NCBI RefSeq assembly: GCF_009765865.1
Contig: NZ_LMUQ01000052.1
Location: 342,864-406,863, forward strand
From: Acidisoma sp. L85
GTDB lineage: Bacteria; Pseudomonadota; Alphaproteobacteria; Acetobacterales; Acetobacteraceae
Length of the DNA stretch: 64,000 bases
Direction of reading: 5' to 3'
Positions 53,077 through 61,713 of this stretch are shown here, in pieces (position 1 is the stretch's first letter; each line of letters opens with the position of its first letter). The notes beneath the pieces were generated by a model. It was not told where the DNA came from and did not search any database. It saw only the letters and a list, made by a program, of their open reading frames with translations. The position numbers and the translations under genes are program-made.

Positions 53077-54064
53077 GGCGGAAGATGATGCCTGTGCGGG
53101 CACCCCGCTCGGGCACCGTCTCGCCACGCGGCAGGGCTATGAGGATCGGATCCGCCGGCACTCCATCGGGCACGACCGAGAGCGCGATGGAGGCGCCGCG
53201 CCATTCGATATTGCTGACGGTGCCTTCAATTACTCCGCCACCGAGCGGCGCCAGGCGCATCTGTTCGGGTCGCAGGCAGATCATGTGATCCGCCGCATGG
53301 CCGTTGATACGGGGCACGAGCGAGGTCGGAAGGAAATTCGCGGCACCGAAATAGCCCGCGACGAAGCGATCCCTCGGGCTGTCGTAGAGTTCTTGCGGCG
53401 TGCCGAGCTGGGCGATCCTGCCCTCGCGCATCAGCAGCGTTCGGTCGGACAGGACCATCGCGTCTTCCTGGTCATGCGTCACGCAGATGATCGAGAGATG
53501 CGGCAGCCGTTCGTGCAGCGCTTTCAGCTCCGTCCTGACGGACGCGCGCAGATTGGCGTCGAGCGCGCTGAGCGGTTCGTCGAGCAGGAGCACGTCGGGT
53601 TCGATGACCAACGCGCGGGCGAGCGCCACGCGTTGCTGCATGCCGCCCGAGAGGGAGGCCGGCGGCAGACGCAGCGAGGCCTCCATCTGCACGAGCCGCA
53701 GCGCCGCTTCGACGCGCATGCGAATCTGAGCCGCCGCCACCCCGCGCGCGGTCAGGCCGAATGCGACGTTGTCGAAGACCGACATATGCGGAAACAAGGC
53801 GTAGTTCTGGAACAGCAGGCCGAGGTTGCGCTTATGCGGCGGCGCGGCGGTCAGATCCTTTCCGCCGATCCGTAGCCGTCCGCTCGCCGCCTGGGTGAAA
53901 CCCGCGACGAAGCGCAGCAGCGTCGTCTTGCCGCAGCCGCTGCGGCCGAGGACGGTGAGGAATTCGCCGGGCGCGATGGTGAGGTCGAGATCCGACAAGA
54001 CAGTCTTGGGGCCAAAGCGGACAGTCAGCCCCTCGATCTCGACCCCAGCCGCCGGTTGAGCCAT
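53048..54064 (-). CDS. phnT: Phosphonate-type ABC transporter ATPase (PhnT-like)
   Basis: A 338-aa ATPase of the spermidine/putrescine-iron class. Walker A is GRSGCGKTT, Q-loop LLFQNYALFP, signature LSGGMQQRV, Walker B LLLDEPLSALD and H-loop VTHDQ; a TOBE domain fills the last 100 residues. ATG at 54064, six bases after the binding-protein stop. Adjacent phnX and pbfA genes point to 2-aminoethylphosphonate or a hydroxylated relative as cargo. Confidence 0.85.
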   Translation of the reverse strand: MAQPAAGVEIEGLTVRFGPKTVLSDLDLTIAPGEFLTVLGRSGCGKTTLLRFVAGFTQAASGRLRIGGKDLTAAPPHKRNLGLLFQNYALFPHMSVFDNVAFGLTARGVAAAQIRMRVEAALRLVQMEASLRLPPASLSGGMQQRVALARALVIEPDVLLLDEPLSALDANLRASVRTELKALHERLPHLSIICVTHDQEDAMVLSDRTLLMREGRIAQLGTPQELYDSPRDRFVAGYFGAANFLPTSLVPRINGHAADHMICLRPEQMRLAPLGGGVIEGTVSNIEWRGASIALSVVPDGVPADPILIALPRGETVPERGARTGIIFRHEDAVLVGV

Positions 54065-54069
54065 CCGCG

Positions 54070-55158
54070 TCAGGTCGCCGGCTTCACGACCGCCAGCGGC
54101 TTGTCGGCGCCGCCGATGACTTCCGACTTCCAGCGCTGCGTCCAGGCCGCCTGGTTGGCGGCAACCTTGACCCAATCGACCGGGATCAGAACCACGCCGG
54201 CTGTCGCCTTCTCGACCGTCGCGGCATTGGGGCCCGACAGCTTCACGTCATCCCGCGCGGGCAAGCCGTAAACGTCGGCGACCTTCTCCTGCACAGGAAC
54301 CGAGAGCAGGTAGTCGATGAGCTTGCGGCCCGTGGCATCATGAGGCGCGTGAGTGACGAGCCCTATCGCATAGGGCAGCGCGAAGGTCGTCGGTTTGCCG
54401 CCGTCATGCGCCGCGAGGAAGATTGGTTGCAGCGAAAGCCCGCCGCCCGCTGCGTCGGCGAGGTCCATCTGCAGATCGCCGTTAGCCGCCGAGATTTCCT
54501 GGCGGCTCAACAACACATCGAGATAGCCGGTGCCCTTTGTGTGGAACTTTACCGAAGGCTCAAGCTTCTTGAGGAAGGCGAAACCTTGGTCCTCGCCGAG
54601 CAAGGAAGTGGACAGCAGCACGACCGCCATGCCGTCACCCGCCGTGGCCGGATTGGAATAGGCGATCTTGCCGGCGAATTCCGGCTTCAGCAGATCGTCG
54701 AGGCTCTGTGGAGGCGTCTTCACCGTGTCGGGATTGATCGCGAAGGAAAAGTAGTTATCGACGAAGGTGCGGTAGCGGCCATCAGCGGAACGAGAGGCTA
54801 CCGGAATATGGGCGTCGGCGGGCGAGGTATAGGGCGTCAGGATGTCTGTGTTCGCGGCCTTCTGCACGAAGGGCGGCAAGGTCACGATGACGTCGGCCTT
54901 CGGGCTATCTTTCTCGATCGTCGCGCGATTGACGACCTCGCCGGAGCCTGCCGTCACGGTTTCCACGCGCACGCCGTTTTGCCGCTCGAACGCGGGCAAT
55001 ACGCTTTTGTAGAAATCCTCAAGCCCGTCGGCGGTATAAAGCACCACGACACCGGCGGCATGGGCGCGGCTGGAGAGGCTGGTTGTCGCCAAGGCCAAGG
55101 CAACCACGCCGAGCGCTAGCCCGCCGCGGCGAGCAAGGCCGCCAATTCCGGTCGACAT
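54070..55158 (-). CDS. phnS: Periplasmic substrate-binding protein for an aminophosphonate-type importer (PhnS-like)
   Basis: A 362-aa exported protein. The signal peptide (GGLALGVVALALATTSLSSRAHA) precedes VVVLYTADGLEDFYKSV. This fold is shared by iron, polyamine and 2-aminoethylphosphonate binding proteins; the neighbouring genes select the last. The ATG at 55158 has GGGAG upstream; a longer frame from 55254 lacks a site. It leads the leftward operon from a shared divergent promoter region. Confidence 0.83.
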   Translation of the reverse strand: MSTGIGGLARRGGLALGVVALALATTSLSSRAHAAGVVVLYTADGLEDFYKSVLPAFERQNGVRVETVTAGSGEVVNRATIEKDSPKADVIVTLPPFVQKAANTDILTPYTSPADAHIPVASRSADGRYRTFVDNYFSFAINPDTVKTPPQSLDDLLKPEFAGKIAYSNPATAGDGMAVVLLSTSLLGEDQGFAFLKKLEPSVKFHTKGTGYLDVLLSRQEISAANGDLQMDLADAAGGGLSLQPIFLAAHDGGKPTTFALPYAIGLVTHAPHDATGRKLIDYLLSVPVQEKVADVYGLPARDDVKLSGPNAATVEKATAGVVLIPVDWVKVAANQAAWTQRWKSEVIGGADKPLAVVKPAT

Positions 55159-55199
55159 GATGCGCGCACTCCCGCTGGATTGTTGCCCGCTCTCTATGA

Positions 55200-55269
55200 G
55201 ACCCGTCCCATGGGTCGCAATGGTTCGAACCGTGACTCCGAGAGATGTCATCATTTTGAAACATCTCGG
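55200..55269. promoter_or_regulatory. Dyad-rich divergent promoter region of the phosphonate locus
   Basis: Three inverted repeats lie between the divergent operons: GACCC-N7-GGGTC (55200-55216), the palindrome GGTTCGAACC (55222-55231), and CCGAGA(GA)TGT facing ACATCTCGG (55238-55269, one 2-base bulge). A TTGACT at 55272 could serve a rightward promoter. Candidate binding sites for a phosphonate-locus regulator; none is encoded nearby. Confidence 0.5.
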
Positions 55270-55327
55270 ATTTGACTGTTTCCTTCCTAAGCCGCTAGTT
55301 CCGCGTGGTTCTTCGCGTGAGGCGACT

Positions 55328-56440
55328 ATGACCTATGACGTCGCGATCGTCGGCGCCGGCATTCTCGGCCTCGCCCATGCGCTGGCGGCGGCGCGCCGGG
55401 GCCTCAGTGTCGTCGTGGTCGATCGCGACCATCACGCGGTCGGTGCATCCATCCGCAATTTTGGATTTGTAACGGTGACGGGTCAGCAAGCCGGTGCCTG
55501 CTGGCGCCGCGCCATGCGTTCGCGGGACGTGTGGGAAGAAGTGGCTCCGCAAGCAGGGATCACCATCCTGCATCAAGGCCTCGCCGTCGTCGCGCGCCGG
55601 CCGGAGGCGGCGTCGGTGCTCGCCGCCTTCAGCGAAACCGAAATGGGCGCGGAATGCGAGCTGCTGAGTGCCGAGCACGGACGCGAGCGGTTCCCCTGGT
55701 TGCGCGGCACTGTCGAGACTGTGCTTTGGAGCCCGCATGACAGGCGGGTCGAAAGTCGTGAAGCAATACCGCGCCTCGCGGCCTGGTTGCAGGAAGCGCA
55801 TGGCGTTACATTCCTGCGCGCGACAGCGGTTCATAATGTGCAGCGCGGACGCCTCGCCACGACGGCCGGAGCAATCGAAGCCGCCCGCATTGTGGTCTGT
55901 CCCGGCGACGACCTCGCGACGCTTTTTCCCGAGCGGATTGCCAAACATGGCGTGCGCCGCTCGAAACTACAGATGATGCGGCTGCGGCCCCATGCGCCAC
56001 TGCCGCTGAACTGCGCGGTGATGACGGATCTCTCGCTCACGCGTTATCTCGGCTACGCTGAACTGCCGGAAGCCGAAGCCTTGCGCCACGTATTGGCGCG
56101 CGAGCAGCCGGCGCATCTCGCGGGCGGCGTGCATTTGATCGTCGTGCGATCCGCGGATGGCAGTTTGGTTGTTGGCGATACGCATGTCTATGGCGACACC
56201 ATGGACCCCTTCTCCGATACGGCGCTCGACCAGCGTGTGTTGGAGGAATTTGAGGCGGTCTTCCCAGGTGTCGGCTACGACGTGACGGAGCGCTGGATTG
56301 GCACCTATGCCTCGGCGTCCGACCTCGTGCTGATCGACCGGCCGGAGGACGATATCTGCCTGGTCATGGTGACGAGCGGCACCGGCGCCTCGACATCCTT
56401 CGCCATCGCCGAAGAGGTTATCGGGGAGATCTTCGCATGA
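55328..56440 (+). CDS. Phosphonate-associated FAD-dependent oxidoreductase (TIGR03364-like)
   Basis: A 370-aa amine-oxidase-type flavoprotein of the DAO superfamily with the FAD motif GAGILGLAHA. Features such as GASIRNFGFVTVTGQQ and TYASASDLVLI fit the family that recurs in phosphonate clusters (TIGR03364). Members are reported to oxidise 2-aminoethylphosphonate or its N-methyl form to phosphonoacetaldehyde. ATG at 55328 is preceded by GTGAGGCG; the upstream 57-residue extension is not plausible. It overlaps phnX by 4 bases and feeds it. Confidence 0.8.
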   Translation: MTYDVAIVGAGILGLAHALAAARRGLSVVVVDRDHHAVGASIRNFGFVTVTGQQAGACWRRAMRSRDVWEEVAPQAGITILHQGLAVVARRPEAASVLAAFSETEMGAECELLSAEHGRERFPWLRGTVETVLWSPHDRRVESREAIPRLAAWLQEAHGVTFLRATAVHNVQRGRLATTAGAIEAARIVVCPGDDLATLFPERIAKHGVRRSKLQMMRLRPHAPLPLNCAVMTDLSLTRYLGYAELPEAEALRHVLAREQPAHLAGGVHLIVVRSADGSLVVGDTHVYGDTMDPFSDTALDQRVLEEFEAVFPGVGYDVTERWIGTYASASDLVLIDRPEDDICLVMVTSGTGASTSFAIAEEVIGEIFA

Positions 56441-57246
56441 CACAGCTCAAGGCCGTCATCTTCGACTGGGCCGGCACGATGATCGACTTCGGCTCTCGCG
56501 CCCCGATGGGTGCATTCGTCGAGGCTTATCGGCGTTTCGACGTTCCGCTCTCGGTTGCCGAAGCGCGCGTGCCGATGGGCCTGCCCAAGCGCGCGCATAT
56601 CGCGGCCCTCATGGCGGAGCCCAACATCGCCGAACGCTGGCGCGTCGCCCACGGCGCCTTGCCGGATGATGCGGCGATCGATGCGGTCTACGCGGTCTTC
56701 GTGCCGCTCAACACCGATGTTGTCGCCGACTATGCGGATCTCGTTCCCGGCGCTTTGGCGATGGCGCAGGCGGCGCGGGCGCGCGGGCTGCGGATCGGTT
56801 CCACCACCGGCTATGTGCGCGCGATCATGGATCGCTTGCTGCCCCTGGCCGAGGCGCAAGGCTATGTGCCTGACAATCTTGTCTGCGCCGGAGACCTCGC
56901 CGACGGGCGCCCGACGCCGCTCATGATGTATCGCTGCTTCGCCGATCTCGGCGTCTATCCCCCGGCCGCCGTGGTGAAGGTGGATGACACGGAGCCCGGC
57001 ATCGCGGAGGGGATCGCCGCTGGCAGCTGGACGGTCGGCGTCTCCGTCAGCGGCAATTGCGTTGGACTCTCGTTGCCGGAATGGGAAGCGGCGGCGCCTG
57101 GCGAGCAAGCCCGGCTGCGTGATGCCGCCGCCGCCAGGCTTCGCGGCGCGGGCGCGCATTATGTCATCGACAGCGTTGCCGATCTGTTGCCGGTGCTCGA
57201 TGCGATCGAAGCGCGGCTCGGGCGGGGCGAGACGCCGCCGTTATGA
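56437..57246 (+). CDS. phnX: Phosphonoacetaldehyde hydrolase (phosphonatase)
   Basis: A 269-aa HAD-superfamily enzyme cleaving the C-P bond of phosphonoacetaldehyde to acetaldehyde and phosphate. The nucleophile Asp10 is in FDWAGTMIDFGS and Lys51 in MGLPKRAHI forms the Schiff base. Length and order fit the family. It overlaps the FAD enzyme (ATGA) and the PLP lyase (ATGA), so the three are translated together. Confidence 0.95.
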   Translation: MTQLKAVIFDWAGTMIDFGSRAPMGAFVEAYRRFDVPLSVAEARVPMGLPKRAHIAALMAEPNIAERWRVAHGALPDDAAIDAVYAVFVPLNTDVVADYADLVPGALAMAQAARARGLRIGSTTGYVRAIMDRLLPLAEAQGYVPDNLVCAGDLADGRPTPLMMYRCFADLGVYPPAAVVKVDDTEPGIAEGIAAGSWTVGVSVSGNCVGLSLPEWEAAAPGEQARLRDAAAARLRGAGAHYVIDSVADLLPVLDAIEARLGRGETPPL

Positions 57247-58649
57247 AGGGGGACGCACGTCCGCTCGCTTCGGAGGGCGACGTCAACCACTCGCCCCGGC
57301 GCGCGGGATGGGCGGCGCGGAACATCGCGGGCGAGACGCGGGCGCTGCTCGATCGCGATGCGCGGCATTTCCTGCACCAATCCGTTTCTTCGCCCTGTCT
57401 CAACGCGATCCGCCGCGCGGAGGGGATTTGGATCGAGGATGTCGCGGGCCGCCGCTACATGGATTTCCACGGCAACAACGTCCATCACATCGGTTATGGC
57501 CACCCCAGGCTGAAAGCGGCCATCGCGGCGCAAATGGACGAACTCCCCTTCGCCCCGCGCCGCTTCACCTGCGAGCCGGCCGTGTTGCTGGCTGAGAAGC
57601 TTGCGGCTATCGCTCCCGGCGGGCTTTCCAAGATGCTCTTCACCACAGGCGGTTCGGATGCGGTTGAGGTCGCGCTCAAGGTCGCGCGCGCCGCGACCGG
57701 CCGTTTCAAGACGATCTCGTTCTGGGATTCCTTCCACGGTGCAGGCTTCGGTGCCGCTTCGGTCGGCGGCGAGCAGCTGTTCCGCTCCGGTCCCATCGGG
57801 CCGTTGCTGGCGGGGACGGAGCATGTCGCGCCCTTTGCCTGCTATCGCTGCCCCTATGGCTATCCGGATCGCGATGGCGCCCCCGACCTCGGCCTCTGCC
57901 ACATGACCTGCGCGAATTATCTGCGCTACGTGCTGGAACGCGAGGGCGATGTCGCCGCCGTCATCGCTGAACCCGCGCGCGCCGTGCCTTATCTGCCGCC
58001 GCCCGGCTATTGGCGCGCGGTGCGTGATGCTTGCGATGCCCATGGCGCGCTGCTGATCTTCGACGAGATCCCGACGGGCCTCGGCAAAACCGGGCGGATG
58101 TTCGCCTGCGACCATGACGAGGTGACGCCCGATATCCTGGTCATGGGCAAGGCGCTCGGCGGCGGTATTCTGCCCATTGCGGCAGCGTTGTGCCGCGAAG
58201 ACCTGGATGTCGCCGGAGCCTATGCCTTCGGCCATTACACGCACGAGAAGAACCCCGTCACCGCCCGCGCCGCCCTGACGACCATCGAGATCATCGAGGA
58301 CGAGGAGTTGGTGGAGAACGCCCGCCGCGTCGGTGCCTTCGCCTTGGAGCGGTTACTGGACATGAAGGCCCGCCATGCGCAAATCGGCGACGTGCGGGGC
58401 CGTGGTCTGCTGCTGGGTATCGATTTGGTCGAGGATCGGGAGACCAAAGCGCCGGCGACGGATACCGCGGAGGCGGTTCTCTATCGCTGCCTCGACGCTG
58501 GGCTCAACTTCAAGACCACGATGGGCAATGTGCTCACACTGACACCGCCGCTTATCGTAACCGAGGCGCAGATGGCGGCTGCACTCGACATCATTGAAGC
58601 CGCGATCGCCACTGAAGAGCGAGGCGGGAGCTCTGGTTCTCGCTCCTAA
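57243..58649 (+). CDS. pbfA: PLP-dependent (R)-1-hydroxy-2-aminoethylphosphonate ammonia-lyase-like
   Basis: A 468-aa class III aminotransferase-fold protein. The PLP lysine is Lys303 in VMGKALGGG, with DEIPTGLGKTG before it and an early NVHHIGYGHPRL. Located in phosphonate clusters, this group corresponds to PbfA, which converts (R)-1-hydroxy-2-aminoethylphosphonate to phosphonoacetaldehyde and ammonia. Unlike PhnW it is not a transaminase; no phnW is present here. Its ATG overlaps phnX by 4 bases. The assignment rests on context plus family resemblance. Confidence 0.78.
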   Translation: MKGDARPLASEGDVNHSPRRAGWAARNIAGETRALLDRDARHFLHQSVSSPCLNAIRRAEGIWIEDVAGRRYMDFHGNNVHHIGYGHPRLKAAIAAQMDELPFAPRRFTCEPAVLLAEKLAAIAPGGLSKMLFTTGGSDAVEVALKVARAATGRFKTISFWDSFHGAGFGAASVGGEQLFRSGPIGPLLAGTEHVAPFACYRCPYGYPDRDGAPDLGLCHMTCANYLRYVLEREGDVAAVIAEPARAVPYLPPPGYWRAVRDACDAHGALLIFDEIPTGLGKTGRMFACDHDEVTPDILVMGKALGGGILPIAAALCREDLDVAGAYAFGHYTHEKNPVTARAALTTIEIIEDEELVENARRVGAFALERLLDMKARHAQIGDVRGRGLLLGIDLVEDRETKAPATDTAEAVLYRCLDAGLNFKTTMGNVLTLTPPLIVTEAQMAAALDIIEAAIATEERGGSSGSRS

Positions 58650-58730
58650 GACCTCACCGTTCCCCGACCCTGTGCCTAACCTTCCCGTCCTACCGGCCGC
58701 AGGCTAGAAGACGGAAGGAGGACAAGCGAA

Positions 58731-59117
58731 ATGAAAGAAAGCGCAACAACCAAGGGTGAATCCCCGTCTCGGCTGATCGATGCGAGGATCGCGGAGCTGA
58801 ACGACTGGAGGGGCAAGACGCTCTCCCACATCCGCGCGCTCATCAAGCAAGCGGACCCCGAGGTGGTCGAGGAATGGAAGTGGCGAGGCGTGCCGGTGTG
58901 GTCTCACGATGGGATAATCTGCACGGGCGAAACTTACAAAAGCGTCGTGAAGCTGACCTTCGCTAAGGGCGCCTCGCTGGCGGATCCTTCAGGGCTGTTC
59001 AACTCGAGCCTGGAAGGCAACACGAGGCGCGCGATAGACCTGCGTGAGGGCGATGAGATCGACGTGGATGCGTTCAAGGCGCTCATACTTGCAGCAGTGA
59101 CCCTCAACAGATCTTAG
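58731..59117 (+). CDS. DUF1801-domain protein
   Basis: A 128-aa protein of the DUF1801/YdhG type (PEVVEEWKWRGVPVWSHDGIICTGETYKSVVKLTF), common in Rhizobiales and of unproven function. GGAAGGAGG lies upstream of the ATG. It is followed directly by the interspersed repeat. It is not obviously part of the phosphonate operon, being 81 bases away with its own ribosome site. Confidence 0.8.
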   Translation: MKESATTKGESPSRLIDARIAELNDWRGKTLSHIRALIKQADPEVVEEWKWRGVPVWSHDGIICTGETYKSVVKLTFAKGASLADPSGLFNSSLEGNTRRAIDLREGDEIDVDAFKALILAAVTLNRS

Positions 59118-59154
59118 AGCATGACGACTTAGTATTAAACCGTGACCAAAAGTT

Positions 59155-59257
59155 CCGTCATGGCACGCGAAGGCGTGCGGGGCACCCCGTGCCATCCACG
59201 CCTCACCTACGTCACGCAGGCTAAAGCGTGGATGCTCGGCCTTCGCCGAGCATGACG
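59155..59257. repeat. Interspersed structured repeat, copy B
   Basis: Same 103-base element as 51195-51297 in the opposite orientation, with identical ends and a different 24-base centre. It lies between the DUF1801 gene and the end of the SRPBCC gene. An open frame of the SAKAEHP...MARGAPHAFACHD kind crosses it, but it overlaps only repeat DNA and is not treated as a gene. Confidence 0.88.
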
Positions 59258-59302
59258 TTGTGGAATTAGCGCGGTTCACCAATGACATCCGGCTCTAATT
59301 CG

Positions 59303-59767
59303 TCAGCGTGCCGGCGGCTTTGTCTCGGCTAATGCGGCGAGTTGCTCCGCGACAAGGGTCCAGCCCTGCTCGAAGCCCATCGCCTTGTGCTGCTCGTAGC
59401 TTTCCTTGGTCCAGTGGCGCGCGCTGCCGGTGTAGCGGGTCTTTCCGCCCTCATCGGCGAACTCCATGGTGCCGACCATGAACGGACCATGCGGATGCCA
59501 GCCCGCCGTGAACGCATCCGTGAAGACGAAGCGCTTGCCGGGAGAGACCTCGAGGAACACGCCCTCATGCTGCATCTCCTCGCCATTCGGCCCGCGCATC
59601 ACCATGGCGGAGCGGCCTCCCGCGCGCCAATCCTGCTCGACGATCTCGACCGTCCAAGGCTTGGGGCACCACCATTCCGGCATACGTTCGGTGGCGATTT
59701 TCCACACGGTACCGACGGGCGCGTCGATCAGGCGGCTCACGGAGAGTTCGAGGTTCTCGGTGGTCAT
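59303..59767 (-). CDS. SRPBCC (AHSA1-like) protein
   Basis: A 154-aa START/Bet v1-like protein of the AHSA1 group: LIDAPVGTVWKIATERMPEWW, ARHWTKESYEQHKAMGFEQGW. These small proteins bind hydrophobic ligands; a role in stress or detoxification is guessed from neighbours. It is the last gene of the leftward operon headed by the ArsR regulator. Confidence 0.85.
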   Translation of the reverse strand: MTTENLELSVSRLIDAPVGTVWKIATERMPEWWCPKPWTVEIVEQDWRAGGRSAMVMRGPNGEEMQHEGVFLEVSPGKRFVFTDAFTAGWHPHGPFMVGTMEFADEGGKTRYTGSARHWTKESYEQHKAMGFEQGWTLVAEQLAALAETKPPAR

Positions 59768-59784
59768 GATTGTTCTCCTCAGTC

Positions 59785-60444
59785 TCAGTCACGATCGGGC
59801 GCGCCGAGGGGGAAGTATGGCCGGAAAGGCCGAGCATCATCGATGCAGCGGGCAAACGAGGGGCGCGCGAGCAGACGTGCGCGGTAGGCTTTGAGCGTGC
59901 TGCAATTATCTGCAATCGGATGCGTCCAGTCGGCGTAGAACAAGGAAGGCGCGGCGGCGGCGTCGGCCAGCGTGAAAGCATCACCGGCGGCCCACTCGCG
60001 CCCGGCAAGCGTCTCGTCAAGCCAGGCATAGATCGTATCGAGTGCCTGTCGGGCCTCCGTGACGCCGTGAGGATCGCGGACGTCTTCAGGGCGACGCGCG
60101 TTGAAGACGATTGTCTGCGTTGGACCCATCACATGACTGTCGAATACGCGATCGAGCATCCGTACCGGCATGGCGGCCTTCGCGTCCGCCGGGATCAACG
60201 GCACCCGGCCGGGGTGAAATGCCGCGAGATGTTCGATGATCGCGCTGGTTTCGAAGACTGTCGCCTCACCATCGATGAGGAGTGGAAACCTCGCGACCGG
60301 CCAGCGCCGCGTCAGCTCGGCCATGTTTTCCGGATGATCCGGATCGAGGATTCGAAACTCGAACGGCGTATCGTTCTCGTACAGCGCGATGAGTGCTTTC
60401 ATCGTATAGGACGAGAAGGGGTGGCCGAAAAGTTGCAGGCTCAC
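59785..60444 (-). CDS. Glutathione S-transferase family protein
   Basis: A 219-aa thioredoxin-fold/all-alpha GST: LFGHPFSSYTMKALIALYEN at the N-terminus and DGEATVFETSAIIEHL (the conserved cis-Pro and glutathione-binding Glu-Ser region), then the C-terminal helical domain. It conjugates or reduces electrophiles with glutathione. ATG overlaps the VOC-protein stop by 4 bases. Confidence 0.87.
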   Translation of the reverse strand: MSLQLFGHPFSSYTMKALIALYENDTPFEFRILDPDHPENMAELTRRWPVARFPLLIDGEATVFETSAIIEHLAAFHPGRVPLIPADAKAAMPVRMLDRVFDSHVMGPTQTIVFNARRPEDVRDPHGVTEARQALDTIYAWLDETLAGREWAAGDAFTLADAAAAPSLFYADWTHPIADNCSTLKAYRARLLARPSFARCIDDARPFRPYFPLGAPDRD

Positions 60445-60953
60445 GAGGCAGACGCTCCCGTCTTCGCGCGCTCGATGGCGGCGATATCGATTTTCCTCAT
60501 GCCCATCATCGCGTCCATGGCGCGCTTCGCCGCCGCCTTGTCAGGATCGGTCATGGCCTTGAGCAGCGCTCGGGGCACGATTTGCCAGGACAGACCGAAC
60601 TTGTCCTTGCACCAGCCGCATTGCGATTCTTCGCCGCCGTTTTCGACGATCGCGTTCCAGTAGCGGTCGGTTTCTTCCTGACTGTCCGTATAGACCTGAA
60701 AACTGACCGCCCAATCGAACTTGACCTGCGGGCCTCCGTTGAGCCCGACGAATGGCATACCGAGCACGGTAAACTCGACGGTTAACTCGTTCCCCTGCTT
60801 GCCATCAGGGTAGTCCGATGGCGCCGCAAGGCTAGCGTTTACCGAGCTGTCGGGGAATGTCGCGGCGTAAAACTCGGCTGCCTTGCGCGCCTCGCCATGA
60901 TTGAACCACAAGCAGGGCGCGATCTTTCTTTGGGTCATGTCGAAACTCGCCAT
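60441..60953 (-). CDS. VOC-family protein (PhnB/3-demethylubiquinone-methyltransferase-like fold)
   Basis: A 170-aa glyoxalase/bleomycin-resistance-fold protein: KIAPCLWFNHGEARKAAEFY, AVSFQVYTDSQEE, CGWCKDKFGLSWQIVP. This group (PhnB-like) is common in detoxification neighbourhoods and has no proven reaction. The ATG at 60953 with AGGGAGAG upstream is the real start; an upstream extension is rejected. The gene ends in a 4-base overlap with the GST gene. Confidence 0.87.
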   Translation of the reverse strand: MASFDMTQRKIAPCLWFNHGEARKAAEFYAATFPDSSVNASLAAPSDYPDGKQGNELTVEFTVLGMPFVGLNGGPQVKFDWAVSFQVYTDSQEETDRYWNAIVENGGEESQCGWCKDKFGLSWQIVPRALLKAMTDPDKAAAKRAMDAMMGMRKIDIAAIERAKTGASAS

Positions 60954-60964
60954 GACGGCTCTCC

Positions 60965-61681
60965 CTATGCGTGAGCGGTGTCGAGGATCGGCGTGAAGCC
61001 GCCGAAGATCGCGAGCTGGCCGTTCCACGCGGGGGGGATTTCGCGCATACGGGGGTCTTGCATCAGTGCGCCCATGCCCGCGTCACGTGTCGGTTTGTCG
61101 GGCCATTCTATCCAGCCAAATACGACCGTCTCACCATCCTTCGCCTGTACTGCGCGCTTGAAGTCCGTCACCTTGCCCGCGGGAACATCGATGCCCCAGC
61201 CATCAACCAGGCGCAGCGCGCCTTTCTCGTGAAACAACTCGGCAGCCTTAGTCACTTGGGCGACGAAGCCCTGGCGATTGCCATCTGGAACACTCGCGAC
61301 CATGCCATCGACGTAGCCGAACTCGCCGCCGTCACCACTGTCGAAAGTCGCCTCGAACCCAGCATAAATCATCCGCTGGCCATCAAACGGCATCGGACCG
61401 GCCGGACGCATGCGCTCATCGGCCATCATTTTCGCGGCGGCGGCGTCGCATGTCGGTTTGTCGGGCCACAAGACCCAGGCAAGCACCACCGTCTCATCAT
61501 CCTTCGCCTGGACAGCTTTCTTGAAGTCGGTGACTTTGCCGTCCATCACGTCGTTGCCCCAGCATTCGACGGTACGCAACGCGCCAAGTTCTGCGAAGAC
61601 CGGCGCCACCTTCCCCGACATTGCGAGATAGGCATCCCTGTTCTTTGTTGGGACGGGGACCACGAATCCCTGGAAATACAT
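60965..61681 (-). CDS. Tandem DUF1428 protein
   Basis: A 238-aa protein made of two DUF1428 (YbaA-like, alpha/beta-barrel) domains. The block KVTDFKKAVQAKDDETVV in the first half recurs as KVTDFKRAVQAKDGETVV in the second, and WPDKPT is repeated as well. Single-domain relatives are about 120 residues, so this is an internal duplication. Function unknown. 11 bases upstream of the VOC gene in the operon. Confidence 0.85.
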   Translation of the reverse strand: MYFQGFVVPVPTKNRDAYLAMSGKVAPVFAELGALRTVECWGNDVMDGKVTDFKKAVQAKDDETVVLAWVLWPDKPTCDAAAAKMMADERMRPAGPMPFDGQRMIYAGFEATFDSGDGGEFGYVDGMVASVPDGNRQGFVAQVTKAAELFHEKGALRLVDGWGIDVPAGKVTDFKRAVQAKDGETVVFGWIEWPDKPTRDAGMGALMQDPRMREIPPAWNGQLAIFGGFTPILDTAHA

Positions 61682-61713
61682 TTTTGTTGCTCTCCCTTTA
61701 TGCTTCAGCGAAT

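Noticed and set aside
55222-55231. GGTTCGAACC as a possible tRNA T-loop
   Set aside because: No acceptor or anticodon stem can be formed around it; it is a plain palindrome in a promoter region.
58989-59288. Open frame crossing repeat copy B (and a similar one at 51186-51392 over copy A)
   Set aside because: The shared protein-like stretch is only translated repeat DNA, present in both orientations, with no ribosome site.
59770-60663. 297-codon plus-strand frame over the GST gene
   Set aside because: Shadow of the GST and VOC genes on the minus strand.
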